Positions 25,085 to 34,700 of a stretch of DNA of 64,000 nt are shown in pieces. Source of the stretch: Streptomyces marianii (lineage in GTDB: Bacteria > Actinomycetota > Actinomycetes > Streptomycetales > Streptomycetaceae); NCBI RefSeq assembly GCF_005795905.1, contig NZ_VAWE01000001.1:5197001-5261000 (forward strand), written 5' to 3'. Both the position numbers and the translations under genes were made by a program. Within the stretch, counting starts at the first letter, position 1, and every line of letters starts with the position of its first letter. The notes under the pieces are model-generated. The model was given only the letters and a program-made list of their open reading frames with translations. It was not told the origin of the DNA and ran no database searches.

Positions 25085-27901
25085 GTGTCCGTCTTCAACA
25101 AGCTCATGCGTGCAGGCGAAGGCAAGATCCTGCGCAAACTGCACCGCATCGCGGACCAGGTCAACTCCATCGAGGAAGACTTCGTCAACCTCTCCGACGC
25201 CGAGTTGCGGGCCCTCACCGACGAGTACAAGGAGCGCTTCGCCGACGGCGAGAGCCTGGACGACCTGCTGCCCGAGGCGTTCGCCACGGTCCGTGAGGCC
25301 GCCAAGCGCGTTCTCGGCCAGCGTCACTACGACGTCCAGCTGATGGGCGGCGCCGCGCTCCACCTGGGTTATGTCGCGGAGATGAAGACCGGTGAGGGCA
25401 AGACCCTCGTCGGTACGCTCCCGGCGTATCTGAACGCGCTGTCCGGCAAGGGCGTGCACCTGATCACGGTCAACGACTACCTGGCCGAGCGCGACTCCGA
25501 GATGATGGGCCGCGTGCACCGGTTCCTCGGTCTGAGCGTCGGTTGCATCCTCGCCAACATGACGCCCGCGCAGCGCCGCGAGCAGTACGCGTGCGACATC
25601 ACGTACGGCACGAACAACGAGTTCGGCTTCGACTACCTCCGCGACAACATGGCCTGGTCCAAGGACGAGCTCGTCCAGCGCGGACACAACTTCGCGATCG
25701 TCGACGAGGTCGACTCCATCCTCGTCGACGAGGCCCGTACGCCGCTGATCATCTCCGGCCCGGCCGACCAGGCCACCAAGTGGTACGGCGACTTCGCCAA
25801 GCTGGTGAAGCGCCTGAACCGCGGCGAGCCCGGCAACCCGCTGAAGGGCATCGAGGAGACCGGCGACTACGAGGTCGACGAGAAGAAGCGGACCGTCGGC
25901 ATCCACGAGTCCGGCGTCTCGAAGGTCGAGGACTGGCTGGGCATCGACAACCTCTACGAGTCGGTGAACACCCCGCTGGTCGGCTACCTGAACAACGCCA
26001 TCAAGGCCAAGGAACTGTTCAAGAAGGACAAGGACTACGTCGTCATCGACGGCGAAGTCATGATCGTCGACGAGCACACCGGCCGTATCCTCGCCGGGCG
26101 CCGCTACAACGAGGGCATGCACCAGGCGATCGAGGCGAAGGAAGGGGTGGACATCAAGGACGAGAACCAGACGCTCGCCACGATCACCCTGCAGAACTTC
26201 TTCCTCCTCTACAACAAGCTCTCCGGCATGACCGGTACGGCCATGACCGAGGCCGCCGAGTTCTACCAGATCTACAAGCTGGGCGTCGTGCCGATCCCGA
26301 CGAACCGGCCCATGGTCCGCAAGGACCAGTCGGACCTGATCTACCGCACCGAGGTGGCCAAGTTCGCCGCCGTGGTGGACGACATCGAGGAGAAGCACCG
26401 CAAGGGACAGCCGATCCTCGTCGGCACCACCTCCGTCGAGAAGTCGGAGTACCTCTCGCAGCAGCTGCTCAAGCGCGGGATCCAGCACGAGGTCCTCAAC
26501 GCCAAGCACCACGAGCGCGAGGCCGTGATCGTGGCCCAGGCCGGCCGCAAGGGCGCCGTGACGGTCGCCACGAACATGGCCGGCCGCGGTACGGACATCA
26601 AGCTCGGCGGCAACCCCGACGACCTGGCCGAGGCGGAGCTGCGCGGGCAGGGCCTGGACCCGGTGGAGCACGTAGAGGAGTGGGCCGCGGCGCTCCCGTC
26701 CGCGCTGGAGAAGGCCGAGCTCGAGGTCAAGGAGGAGTTCGAGGAGGTCAAGTCCCTCGGCGGGCTGTACGTCCTCGGCACCGAGCGGCACGAGTCGCGG
26801 CGCATCGACAACCAGCTGCGCGGTCGTTCCGGCCGTCAGGGAGACCCGGGCGAGTCCCGCTTCTACCTCTCCCTCGGTGACGACCTGATGCGCCTGTTCA
26901 AGGCGCAGATGGTCGAGCGCGTCATGGCCATGGCCAACGTTCCGGACGACGTCCCGATCGAGAACAAGATGGTGACGCGCGCGATCGCGTCCGCCCAGTC
27001 CCAGGTCGAGCAGCAGAACTTCGAGACGCGGAAGAACGTCCTGAAGTACGACGACGTGCTCAACCGCCAGCGCAAGGTCATCTACGCCGAGCGCCGCCGC
27101 GTCCTGGAGGGCGAGGACCTGCACGAGCAGGTCCGCCACTTCATGGACGACACGATCGACGCCTACATCCAGGCCGAGACCGTCGAGGGCTTCGCGGAGG
27201 AGTGGGACCTGGACCGGCTCTGGGGCGCCTTCAAGCAGCTCTACCCGGTGAAGGTGACCGTCGAGGAGCTCGAGGACGCCGCGGGCGACCGGGCCGGTGT
27301 CACCGCCGAGTTCATCGGCGAGACGATCAAGGACGACATCCACGAGCAGTACGACGAGCGCGAGAAGCAGCTCGGCTCGGACATCATGCGTGAGCTGGAG
27401 CGGCGCGTGGTGCTGTCCGTCCTGGACCGCAAGTGGCGTGAGCACCTCTACGAGATGGACTACCTCCAGGAGGGCATCGGCCTGCGCGCGATGGCGCAGA
27501 AGGACCCGCTCGTGGAGTACCAGCGCGAGGGCTTCGACATGTTCACCGCGATGATGGACGGCATCAAGGAGGAGTCCGTCGGCTACCTGTTCAACCTGGA
27601 GGTCCAGGTTGAGCAGCAGGTCGAGGAGATCCCCGTGCAGGACTCCGCCGAGAGGACCTCGCTGGCGAAGGAGGACGCGGTGCCCGCCGGCGCCGGCCGT
27701 CCCGAGATCCGGGCGAAGGGCCTGGACGCCCCGCAGCGTCCGGACCGGCTGCACTTCTCGGCGCCGACGGTCGACGGCGAGGGCGGCATCGTCGAGGGCG
27801 ACTTCACCAACGGCGACGCGGCCCGTTCCGAGTCGGACGGCATGACGCGCGCGGAGCGCCGCAAGGCGCAGAAGAGCGCGGGGCGCCGCCGCAAGAAGTG
27901 A
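25085..27901 (+). CDS. secA: Preprotein translocase ATPase SecA
   Basis: 938 residues starting with GTG at 25085. It drives post-translational export through SecYEG. Motor motifs: Walker A TGEGKT (102-107), VNDYLAERD, the DEAD-type [16 protein letters not shown], the pre-protein cross-linking domain (ISGP to about residue 370), GMTGTA, and helicase motifs in the second half ([20 protein letters not shown]). The scaffold helix and helical wing follow ([18 protein letters not shown]). The C-terminus ends in a basic [12 protein letters not shown] and lacks the CxCx8C zinc motif that binds SecB, as expected in actinobacterial SecA1. A strong stem-loop terminator follows. Confidence 0.98.
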   Translation: MSVFNKLMRAGEGKILRKLHRIADQVNSIEEDFVNLSDAELRALTDEYKERFADGESLDDLLPEAFATVREAAKRVLGQRHYDVQLMGGAALHLGYVAEMKTGEGKTLVGTLPAYLNALSGKGVHLITVNDYLAERDSEMMGRVHRFLGLSVGCILANMTPAQRREQYACDITYGTNNEFGFDYLRDNMAWSKDELVQRGHNFAIVDEVDSILVDEARTPLIISGPADQATKWYGDFAKLVKRLNRGEPGNPLKGIEETGDYEVDEKKRTVGIHESGVSKVEDWLGIDNLYESVNTPLVGYLNNAIKAKELFKKDKDYVVIDGEVMIVDEHTGRILAGRRYNEGMHQAIEAKEGVDIKDENQTLATITLQNFFLLYNKLSGMTGTAMTEAAEFYQIYKLGVVPIPTNRPMVRKDQSDLIYRTEVAKFAAVVDDIEEKHRKGQPILVGTTSVEKSEYLSQQLLKRGIQHEVLNAKHHEREAVIVAQAGRKGAVTVATNMAGRGTDIKLGGNPDDLAEAELRGQGLDPVEHVEEWAAALPSALEKAELEVKEEFEEVKSLGGLYVLGTERHESRRIDNQLRGRSGRQGDPGESRFYLSLGDDLMRLFKAQMVERVMAMANVPDDVPIENKMVTRAIASAQSQVEQQNFETRKNVLKYDDVLNRQRKVIYAERRRVLEGEDLHEQVRHFMDDTIDAYIQAETVEGFAEEWDLDRLWGAFKQLYPVKVTVEELEDAAGDRAGVTAEFIGETIKDDIHEQYDEREKQLGSDIMRELERRVVLSVLDRKWREHLYEMDYLQEGIGLRAMAQKDPLVEYQREGFDMFTAMMDGIKEESVGYLFNLEVQVEQQVEEIPVQDSAERTSLAKEDAVPAGAGRPEIRAKGLDAPQRPDRLHFSAPTVDGEGGIVEGDFTNGDAARSESDGMTRAERRKAQKSAGRRRKK

Positions 27902-27929
27902 CACCGCGGGAGTGAGTGAAGCCGTGGGC

Positions 27930-27965
27930 CGTGGGGCCGGGCACCACAGGGTGTCCGGCCCCACG
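27930..27965 (+). terminator. Intrinsic terminator after secA
   Basis: CGTGGGGCCGG at 27930-27940 pairs with CCGGCCCCACG at 27955-27965; the inner CACC/GGTG extends the stem to about 15 pairs around an ACAG loop. It begins 29 bp after the secA stop. Confidence 0.8.
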
Positions 27966-28091
27966 GGCGTTGCCGTGCCGGGCGTTGCCGGGCCCCGATG
28001 TGCGCGGAGGCGTGGCCCGGCGTCCGGGCTCCGGGCCGGGTGCGGCCCGGAGCCCGGGTTCTGCGCGTGGACCGGCGTTGCCCGCAGGCGG

Positions 28092-28574
28092 TCAGACCCC
28101 GGCAGTGAGACGCTCGCCGCCGAGTTCCACGGCCGCGCAGCGCCAGCGGAGGTCGGGGCCCTGCTCGAGGCGGAAGGCCATGGCGCGCACCTGGTCGCCC
28201 GTGGTGATCCGGGCGAAGGCCTCGATGACGCCCGGCCGCGGGACGTACTCGTCGCAGTGGCGCAGCACGGGCCGCAGCCCGTTGGTGCTGAGCGGGGTGC
28301 CGGGGGCGAGCCGGACGAGCTGTTCGTAGGCGCGGCCGATCGTGTGACCGAGCATCCAGTGGACCGGCCGGTGGCCGCTGAGGACCGAGAGCAGCCGTTC
28401 TGCGAACCAGTAACGGGGAAGGCGGGAACGGCCACCCGCGGAGGTCCGCGGGTCGGCCGCCGCGGGTCGTCGCGGTGCACGGCCGGGCGCGCGGCTGTCG
28501 TGGCGATTCCCGGGCCTCGTCCCCTTCCCCTTCCCCGTCCCCGTCCCCGGCGTCCTCGGCGAGGTGTGCTGCAT
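28092..28574 (-). CDS. Rv3235-family small conserved protein
   Basis: 160 residues from the ATG at 28574, preceded by GAAGGGG at a normal distance. The N-terminal 50 residues are basic and Gly/Pro/Arg-rich. The rest is one compact conserved domain: YWFAERLLSVLSGHRPVHWMLGHTIGRAYEQL, RPVLRHCDEYVPRPGVIEAFARI and AMAFRLEQGPDLRWRCAAVELG. This is the actinobacterial Rv3235-like family found next to secA; its function is unknown and no catalytic signature is visible. It converges on secA from the other strand. Confidence 0.8.
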   Translation of the reverse strand: MQHTSPRTPGTGTGKGKGTRPGNRHDSRAPGRAPRRPAAADPRTSAGGRSRLPRYWFAERLLSVLSGHRPVHWMLGHTIGRAYEQLVRLAPGTPLSTNGLRPVLRHCDEYVPRPGVIEAFARITTGDQVRAMAFRLEQGPDLRWRCAAVELGGERLTAGV

Positions 28575-28844
28575 GGCGGTCGCCCCTTCGATACTCACAA
28601 GTAACTTCTTGGTGGGGATCTTGTACGGGGCGGTGGGCGGCGGCCGCAACGCCCTCCGCGCCCCCGGGGCGAGCCACCGAGGTTCACCTATCAGGGTGAT
28701 GGGCGGGCTCCGGGGCCCGGAACGGCACGGTTCGGACGCCCTCCCGGTCGTCCGAGGTTGACGCCTGGGAGGGGCCGCGGGGCAGCCCGAAGGGGTACTC
28801 CGCACGTATCCTTGGGTGCTCACCCGACGACGAAAGCGGCCACC

Positions 28845-29351
28845 ATGCGCGTCTACGTTCCCCTGACCCTCCCCGGTCTCGCACAGGCGCACAAGGCGGG
28901 CGAGATCGGGCCCGGTCCGCTGACCGCCTACGCGGTGACGCCCGCCCTGCGCGAGTGGTACGTCTCCGACGACATCGAGGAACTCGAGTACGCCGCGCTG
29001 AACCGTGCCGCGGCGGCGTCCCTGCGGTCGCTGGCAGGCGACCCCGGGGCGCCGCGGCGCCGGGTGGTCGTGGCCGTCGACGTCCCGGACAACGCCGCGA
29101 CCGCGGACCCCGCGGCGGGGCTCGGTTCGGCCTCGCTGGGCGAGGTGCGCATCGCGACCGCGGTGCCGTTGGCGAAGGCGGCGTCGGTGCACGTCGACTC
29201 CCAGGAGTCGGAGAGGGACGTGGCCGCCGCGGCGGACGCGCTGGGGGCGGCGGACCACGGTGACGACGACGCTCAGTTCGTCGTGGACGGAGCGGAGGAC
29301 CATGAGCTGCTCTGGTACGGAGTGCAGGAGATTCCCGGCCTCGTCCACTGA
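28845..29351 (+). CDS. DUF6912-type conserved actinobacterial protein
   Basis: 168 residues from the ATG at 28845. It begins MRVYVPLTLPGLAQAHKAGEIG, followed by AYAVTPALREWYVSDDIEELEYAALNRAA and an acidic C-terminal half ending HELLWYGVQEIPGLV. The family is conserved in the secA neighbourhood of actinobacteria. No enzyme or binding motif can be recognised and its job is unknown. Divergent from the Rv3235-like gene across 270 bp. Confidence 0.82.
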   Translation: MRVYVPLTLPGLAQAHKAGEIGPGPLTAYAVTPALREWYVSDDIEELEYAALNRAAAASLRSLAGDPGAPRRRVVVAVDVPDNAATADPAAGLGSASLGEVRIATAVPLAKAASVHVDSQESERDVAAAADALGAADHGDDDAQFVVDGAEDHELLWYGVQEIPGLVH

Positions 29352-29532
29352 GACAGGCCGCACTCCCGGCGGGGAAGCCGCCGCGCCGGGAGTGCGTGTG
29401 CCGGGCGCTCCCGGCGCGTCCGGCCGCCCCGCCGCGGTGCTCGCCGCCGCTCCCGCCGCTCCCGGCGCTCCGGTCCCTTCCGGGCCCGCGCTCGTCGATG
29501 GCTGTCGGACCCGGCCGGTACCGTTGCCTGCC

Positions 29533-30195
29533 ATGGGGAAGCACAGCGCGCACGTGGTCTGGGACTGGAACGGCACACTCCTCGATGACATCCACACGGT
29601 CATCGAGGCGACGAACGCCTCGTTCGCTGAGATAGGGCTCAGTCCGATCACGCTCGAGCGCTACCGGGAGCTGTACTGCGTGCCGGTGCCGCGGTTCTAC
29701 GAGCGGCTGATGGGCCGCCTGCCCACGGACGAGGAGTGGGCGGCCATGGACGCGGTCTTCCACCGGCACTACTGGCGGCTGGCCGAGACCTGCCTGCTCA
29801 CCGTCGGAGCGGCGGAACTGCTCGCCGCCCGACAGGCGGCGGGCCGTACGCAGTCGCTGCTGTCGCTGGCCCCGCACGAGCACCTGATACCGATCGTGCG
29901 GCGCCACGGGATCGAGGAGCGCTTCGTACGGGTCGACGGCCGCGTGGGCGCCTCCCACGCGGGCAAGGCGGAGCACATGGTGCGGCATCTGGCCGCGATG
30001 GAGAACGTGCCACCGGAGCGGATCGTGGTCGTCGGTGACGCGGCGGACGACGCGCTCGCGGCGGCGCATGTGGGGGCGAAGGCGGTGCTGTACACCGGGG
30101 GCTCGCACAGCAGGGCGAGCCTGCGGGCGGCGGGGGTGCCGGTCGTCGACAGCCTCGCGGAGGCGGTCGAGGTCGCCGAGGAACTGGTGGGGTAG
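29533..30195 (+). CDS. HAD-family hydrolase
   Basis: 220 residues from the ATG at 29533. Motif I is DWNGTLLDD, giving nucleophile Asp with Asn in place of the second acidic residue; this DxN variant is common in the actinobacterial members of this subgroup. An all-helical C1 cap follows (ITLERYRELYCVPVPRFYERLMG). The conserved Lys is in SHAGKAEHM and motif IV is VVVGDAADDALAAAHVGAKAV. It is most like phosphoglycolate phosphatase-type HADs, but with the altered motif I the substrate is uncertain. It lies 181 bp after the DUF6912 gene on the same strand. Confidence 0.85.
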   Translation: MGKHSAHVVWDWNGTLLDDIHTVIEATNASFAEIGLSPITLERYRELYCVPVPRFYERLMGRLPTDEEWAAMDAVFHRHYWRLAETCLLTVGAAELLAARQAAGRTQSLLSLAPHEHLIPIVRRHGIEERFVRVDGRVGASHAGKAEHMVRHLAAMENVPPERIVVVGDAADDALAAAHVGAKAVLYTGGSHSRASLRAAGVPVVDSLAEAVEVAEELVG

Positions 30196-30712
30196 CGGCG
30201 GGGGCCTCGGGCTCTCCGCTCTCCGTCCACGCGGCCGGCTCGTGCGGCAATCGCGTCGGTTCGCCCTGCGTCGTCTCGGGCCCTCCGTTGGCGGTCCCCA
30301 CGGCTGCCCCGCCTGCGCCGCCGTTCGCATACCGGCCCTACCGCGGCACCGCATGCGCGGCCGCGTGCGCGCAGCTCCGCGCACGCTCTCGGTCCGGAGC
30401 ACGGGGCCGCCCTGCCGCGGCACTGCCCGGCAGCCGTGGTACCGGGTTCCGGAACCCCCGCCTGGTGCCGCGACAGGGCAGCACACCCGGTGCCGCGCCG
30501 GGCAAGGCTGCCCGTCGAGGAGCGGCGTCCGGTGCACGGGGTCTCCCCGGACCTTCCGGTCGAGGGGGTGGGGTCTCCCCAGGCCCTCCGGCCGAGGGGA
30601 AGATCGCCAGGCGCCGGATCGACCCCGTGGCGGGCCCGCCCGGTTGATTCGGCAACGCCGCGCCCCGCAGTGCCGGGCGTCGCGACGGGGCGAACGTCCC
30701 TTGGCAACACAA
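30196..30712. other. Intergenic region with dispersed repeat B
   Basis: 517 bp between convergent genes without a supported gene. The left 320 bp are GC-rich and featureless apart from short inverted repeats. The right part is repeat copy B (30524-30695). Confidence 0.45.
30524..30695 (-). repeat. Dispersed 3'-flanking repeat, copy B
   Basis: Second copy of the element at 8500-8642. It shares GGCGTCCGGTGCACGGGG-type left end, a GCCGAGGGGAAGATCG core, GGCGCCGGATCGACC, TTCGGCAACGCCGCG and GTCGCGACGGGGCGAACG. It is about 30 bp longer because the hairpin unit GTCTCCCC...GGGG near its left end is present twice (30541-30567 and 30572-30599). As with copy A, it ends about 18 bp from the stop of a leftward gene, here DJ-1/PfpI. 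Confidence 0.65.
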
Positions 30713-31279
30713 CTAGCTCAGGGGCGCCTTCGCCCGCAGTACCTGGAGGAACTCGCGCATCCAGGCCGGGTGGTCGGGCCAGGCCCGGGAGGAGACCAGC
30801 GTGCCGTCCACGACCGCCTCGGTGTCCTGGAAGGAGGCGCCGGCCGCCTGCATGTCGAGTTCCAGTGCCGGGTAGGCCGTCACCCTGCGGCCCGTGAGGC
30901 TGCCCGTCGCCGCCGTCAGCAGCGGGCCGTGGCAGATCTGCGCCACGGGCTTGTCCGCGTCGAAGAAGGACTTGAGGATCTTGCGGAGCTCCGGGTCGTT
31001 GCGGAGGTACTCGGGAGCCCGCCCGCCCGGGATGACGATCGCGGCGTAGTCTCCCGGATCGACCTCCGAGAACGCCAGGTCGGCCGGCCAGGTGTAGCCG
31101 GGCTTCTCGGTGTACGTGTCGAAGCCGGGTTCGAAGTCATGGACGACGAACTGGAGCTTCTTGCGTGCGGGGGCCGCGACGTGGACCTCGTAGCCCTCCT
31201 CGCGCAGCCGCTGGTACGGGTAGAGGACCTCCAGGGACTCGGCTGCGTCGCCGGTGACGATCAGGATCTTCACGCTCAT
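30713..31279 (-). CDS. DJ-1/PfpI family protein
   Basis: 188 residues from the ATG at 31279 with AGGGAGC upstream. Class-I glutamine amidotransferase-like fold: ILIVTGDAAESLEVLYPYQRL, VIPGGRAPEYLRND with the conserved Glu, and the nucleophile elbow AQICHGPLLTAA with Cys116-His117. Family members include intracellular proteases, glyoxalase/deglycase-type and stress proteins; the exact activity cannot be assigned. It stands alone between repeat B and the divergent gdhB region. Confidence 0.9.
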   Translation of the reverse strand: MSVKILIVTGDAAESLEVLYPYQRLREEGYEVHVAAPARKKLQFVVHDFEPGFDTYTEKPGYTWPADLAFSEVDPGDYAAIVIPGGRAPEYLRNDPELRKILKSFFDADKPVAQICHGPLLTAATGSLTGRRVTAYPALELDMQAAGASFQDTEAVVDGTLVSSRAWPDHPAWMREFLQVLRAKAPLS

Positions 31280-31753
31280 GGCTATTGCTCCCTGTATGGA
31301 TTTGTCGGCCTTGGGCCCTTCAGGGCTCAACCTGCCCCGCGCGCGGCAGTTTGCCAAGAGGCCGCGTGTCGCTGTCCAGAGTGTCAAACTTCCGGCCCCG
31401 CTTTTGTACACATACGGCTCATGACGGGTCAGGGGTGAGGGGCGATAGCCTTGGACGCGTGATCAGCGCGATACGCCGAGGGGGCAGCGAAGCCCCCTGG
31501 AGGCACCGCCCAGCGACAGCTGGGGGACCGCGCCCGGTACGCCACAGTGGCCGGGTGCGAGCTGATCTTCCCTGCGGACCCGGGTTCGACCGGGCCCCGC
31601 GTGGTCATCTCCCGGGCCCGACGCCCACATCGGCCGATCACGGTCCGGACATCCCCGGCGCAGCGCCGACACCGAGCGGAGACCCCGCGTCGTGGCGTCG
31701 CGTCATATTTTCCACCTACGTCACGCAACGGCGCGCGACAGGAGCCAGAGGAC
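31280..31753. other. Upstream region of gdhB with two hairpins
   Basis: 474 bp without a supported gene; a GTG-started frame at 31459 lacks homology. It contains GGGGGC-agcgaa-GCCCCC (31480-31497) and CCCAGC-gaca-GCTGGG (31510-31525), a pair of hairpins of the kind often dispersed in Streptomyces intergenic DNA. They lie about 230-270 bp before the gdhB start and could belong to its leader. Confidence 0.4.
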
Positions 31754-34700
31754 ATGCAGACCAAGCTGGACGAAGCCAAGACCGAGCTGCTCGAGAGGGC
31801 GGCCCGGGTAGCTGAGCACAGCCCGGGCGGGGGGCAACTTCCGACTGGGTCCGACAGCGGGGAGCGCCCTGACCGGGACCACATCCTCGCGTTCCTCCAG
31901 CGCTACTACCTGCACACCGCACCCGAGGACCTCACCGACCGCGACCCCGTCGACGTCTTCGGAGCAGCCGTCTCGCACTACCGCCTCGCGGAGAACCGTC
32001 CCCAGGGCACCGCCAACGTCCGGGTGCACACCCCGACCGTCGAGGAGAACGGCTGGACCTCGAGCCACTCGGTCGTCGAGGTCGTCACCGACGACATGCC
32101 CTTCCTCGTCGACTCGGTCACCAACGAGCTGTCCCGCCAGGGTCGCGGTATCCATGTGGTGATCCACCCGCAGATCGTGGTCCGCCGCGACGTCACCGGG
32201 AAGATGGTCGAGGTCCTCAGCGGCGAGCCGAACGGCGCCGCACTGCCGCACGACGCCCTCGTCGAGTCCTGGATCCACGTGGAGATCGACCGGGAGACGG
32301 ACCGGGCCGACCTGAAGCAGATCACCGCCGACCTGCTGCGCGTCCTGTCCGACGTCCGCGAGGCCGTCGAGGACTGGGAGAAGATGCGCGAGGCGGCGCT
32401 GCGGATCTCCGAGGAGCTGCCGCAGGAGCCCATCCCGGGCGATCTGCGCGAGGAGGAGGTCGACGAGGCGCGCGAACTGCTGCGCTGGCTCTCCGACGAC
32501 CACTTCACGTTCCTCGGTTACCGCGAGTACAACCTGGTCGACGGCGACGCGCTGTCCGCCGTCCCCGGCACCGGCCTCGGCATCCTCCGCTCCGACCCGC
32601 ACCACACCGGCGACGACGCCCACGGCCACCCCGTGAGTCCTTCGTTCAACCGGCTGCCCGCCGACGCCCGGGCCAAGGCCCGCGAGCACAAGCTGCTGAT
32701 CCTGACCAAGGCCAACAGCCGGGCCACCGTGCACCGCCCCAGCTACCTCGACTACGTCGGCGTGAAGAAGTTCGACGCCGAGGGCAACGTCATCGGCGAG
32801 CGCCGCTTCCTCGGCCTTTTCTCGTCGGCCGCGTACACCGAGTCCGTGCGCCGGGTCCCGGTCATCCGCCGCAAGGTGGCCGAGGTCCTCGACGGCGCCG
32901 GCTTCTCCCCGCACAGCCACGACGGCCGGGACCTGCTGCAGATCCTGGAGACGTACCCGCGCGACGAGCTGTTCCAGACGCCCGTCGACGAGCTGCGCTC
33001 CATCGTGACCTCGGTCCTGTACCTACAGGAGCGCCGCCGGCTGCGGCTGTACCTGCGCCAGGAGGAGTACGGCCGCTACTACTCGGCCCTCGTCTACCTG
33101 CCGCGCGACCGTTTCAACACCACCGTTCGCGAGCGGCTGACCGGGATCCTGAAGGAGGATCTCGGCGGCACCAGCGCCGACTTCACCCTGATGAGCACCG
33201 AGTCGGTGCTCACCCGGCTCCACTTCGTCGTCCGTGTCCCGTCCGGCACCGAGCTGACCCACCTCACCGACGCCGACAAGGAGCGGCTGGAGGCCCGGCT
33301 GGCCGAGGCCGCCCGCTCCTGGGCCGACGGCTTCACCGAGGCGCTCAACGCCGAACTGGGCGAGGAGCGCGCCGCCGAACTGTCGCGCAAGTACGCCAGC
33401 GCCTTCCCCGAGGGCTACAAGGCCGACCACTCGCCGCGCGCCGCCGTCGCCGACCTCGTGCACCTGGAGCAGCTCACCCGGTCCGGCAAGGACTTCTCGC
33501 TGTCCCTGTACGAGCCGGTGGGGGCCGCGCCCGACGAGCGCCGCTTCAAGATCTACCGCTTCGGCGAGCAGGTCTCGCTGTCGTCGGTGCTGCCGGTCCT
33601 CAACCGGCTCGGCGTCGAGGTCATCGACGAGCGCCCGTACGAGCTGCGCTGCGCGGACCGCACCCACGGCTGGGTCTACGACTTCGGTCTGCGGATGCCG
33701 ACCGCGGGCAACGGCGGGGAGTACCTGGGCGACGACGCCCGCGAGCGGTTCCAGGACGCGTTCTCGGCCGTGTGGACCGGGGCCGCCGAGAACGACACGT
33801 TCAACTCGCTGGTGCTGCGGGCCGGGCTCACCTGGCGCGAGGCGACGGTGTTGCGCGCGTACGCCAAGTACCTGCGCCAGGCAGGGTCCACCTTCAGCCA
33901 GGACTACATGGAGGACACGCTCCTCAACAACGTCCACACCACGCGGCTGCTGATCAACCTGTTCGAGGCCAGGATGGCCCCGGACCGCCAGCGGGCCGGC
34001 ACCGAGCTGACGGACGCCCTGCTGGAGGAGCTGGACGCCGCGCTGGACCAGGTCGCCTCGCTCGACGAGGACCGGATCCTGCGTTCCTTCCTCACTCTGA
34101 TCAAGGCCACCCTGCGCACCAACTTCTTCCAGGAGGCGGGCGGCGGCACCTGGCACAGCTACGTGTCGATGAAGTTCGACCCGCAGGCCATCCCGGACCT
34201 GCCGGCGCCGCGTCCTGCGTACGAGATCTGGGTGTACTCGCCGCGCGTCGAGGGCGTGCACCTGCGCTACGGGAAGGTCGCCCGCGGCGGTCTGCGCTGG
34301 TCCGACCGGCGCGAGGACTTCCGCACCGAGATCCTCGGCCTGGTCAAGGCGCAGATGGTGAAGAACACCGTCATCGTGCCGGTGGGCGCCAAGGGCGGCT
34401 TCGTCGCCAAGCAGCTCCCGGACCCGTCCGCGGACCGCGAGGCGTGGCTGGCGGAGGGCATCGCCTCCTACCGCACGTTCATCTCGGCGCTGCTCGACAT
34501 CACCGACAACATGGTGGGCGGCGAGGTCGTGCCGCCGGCCGACGTGGTGCGCCACGACGGCGACGACACGTATCTGGTCGTCGCGGCCGACAAGGGCACG
34601 GCGACGTTCTCCGACATCGCCAACGAGGTCGCGATCGCCTACAACTTCTGGCTCGGCGACGCCTTCGCATCCGGTGGTTCGGCCGGTTACGACCACAAGG

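Noticed and set aside
25082..28480. Long open frame of about 1130 codons antisense to secA
   Set aside because: Translation is Leu/Val/Asp-rich without domains, mirrors secA codon third positions, and overlaps the real Rv3235-like gene in another frame.
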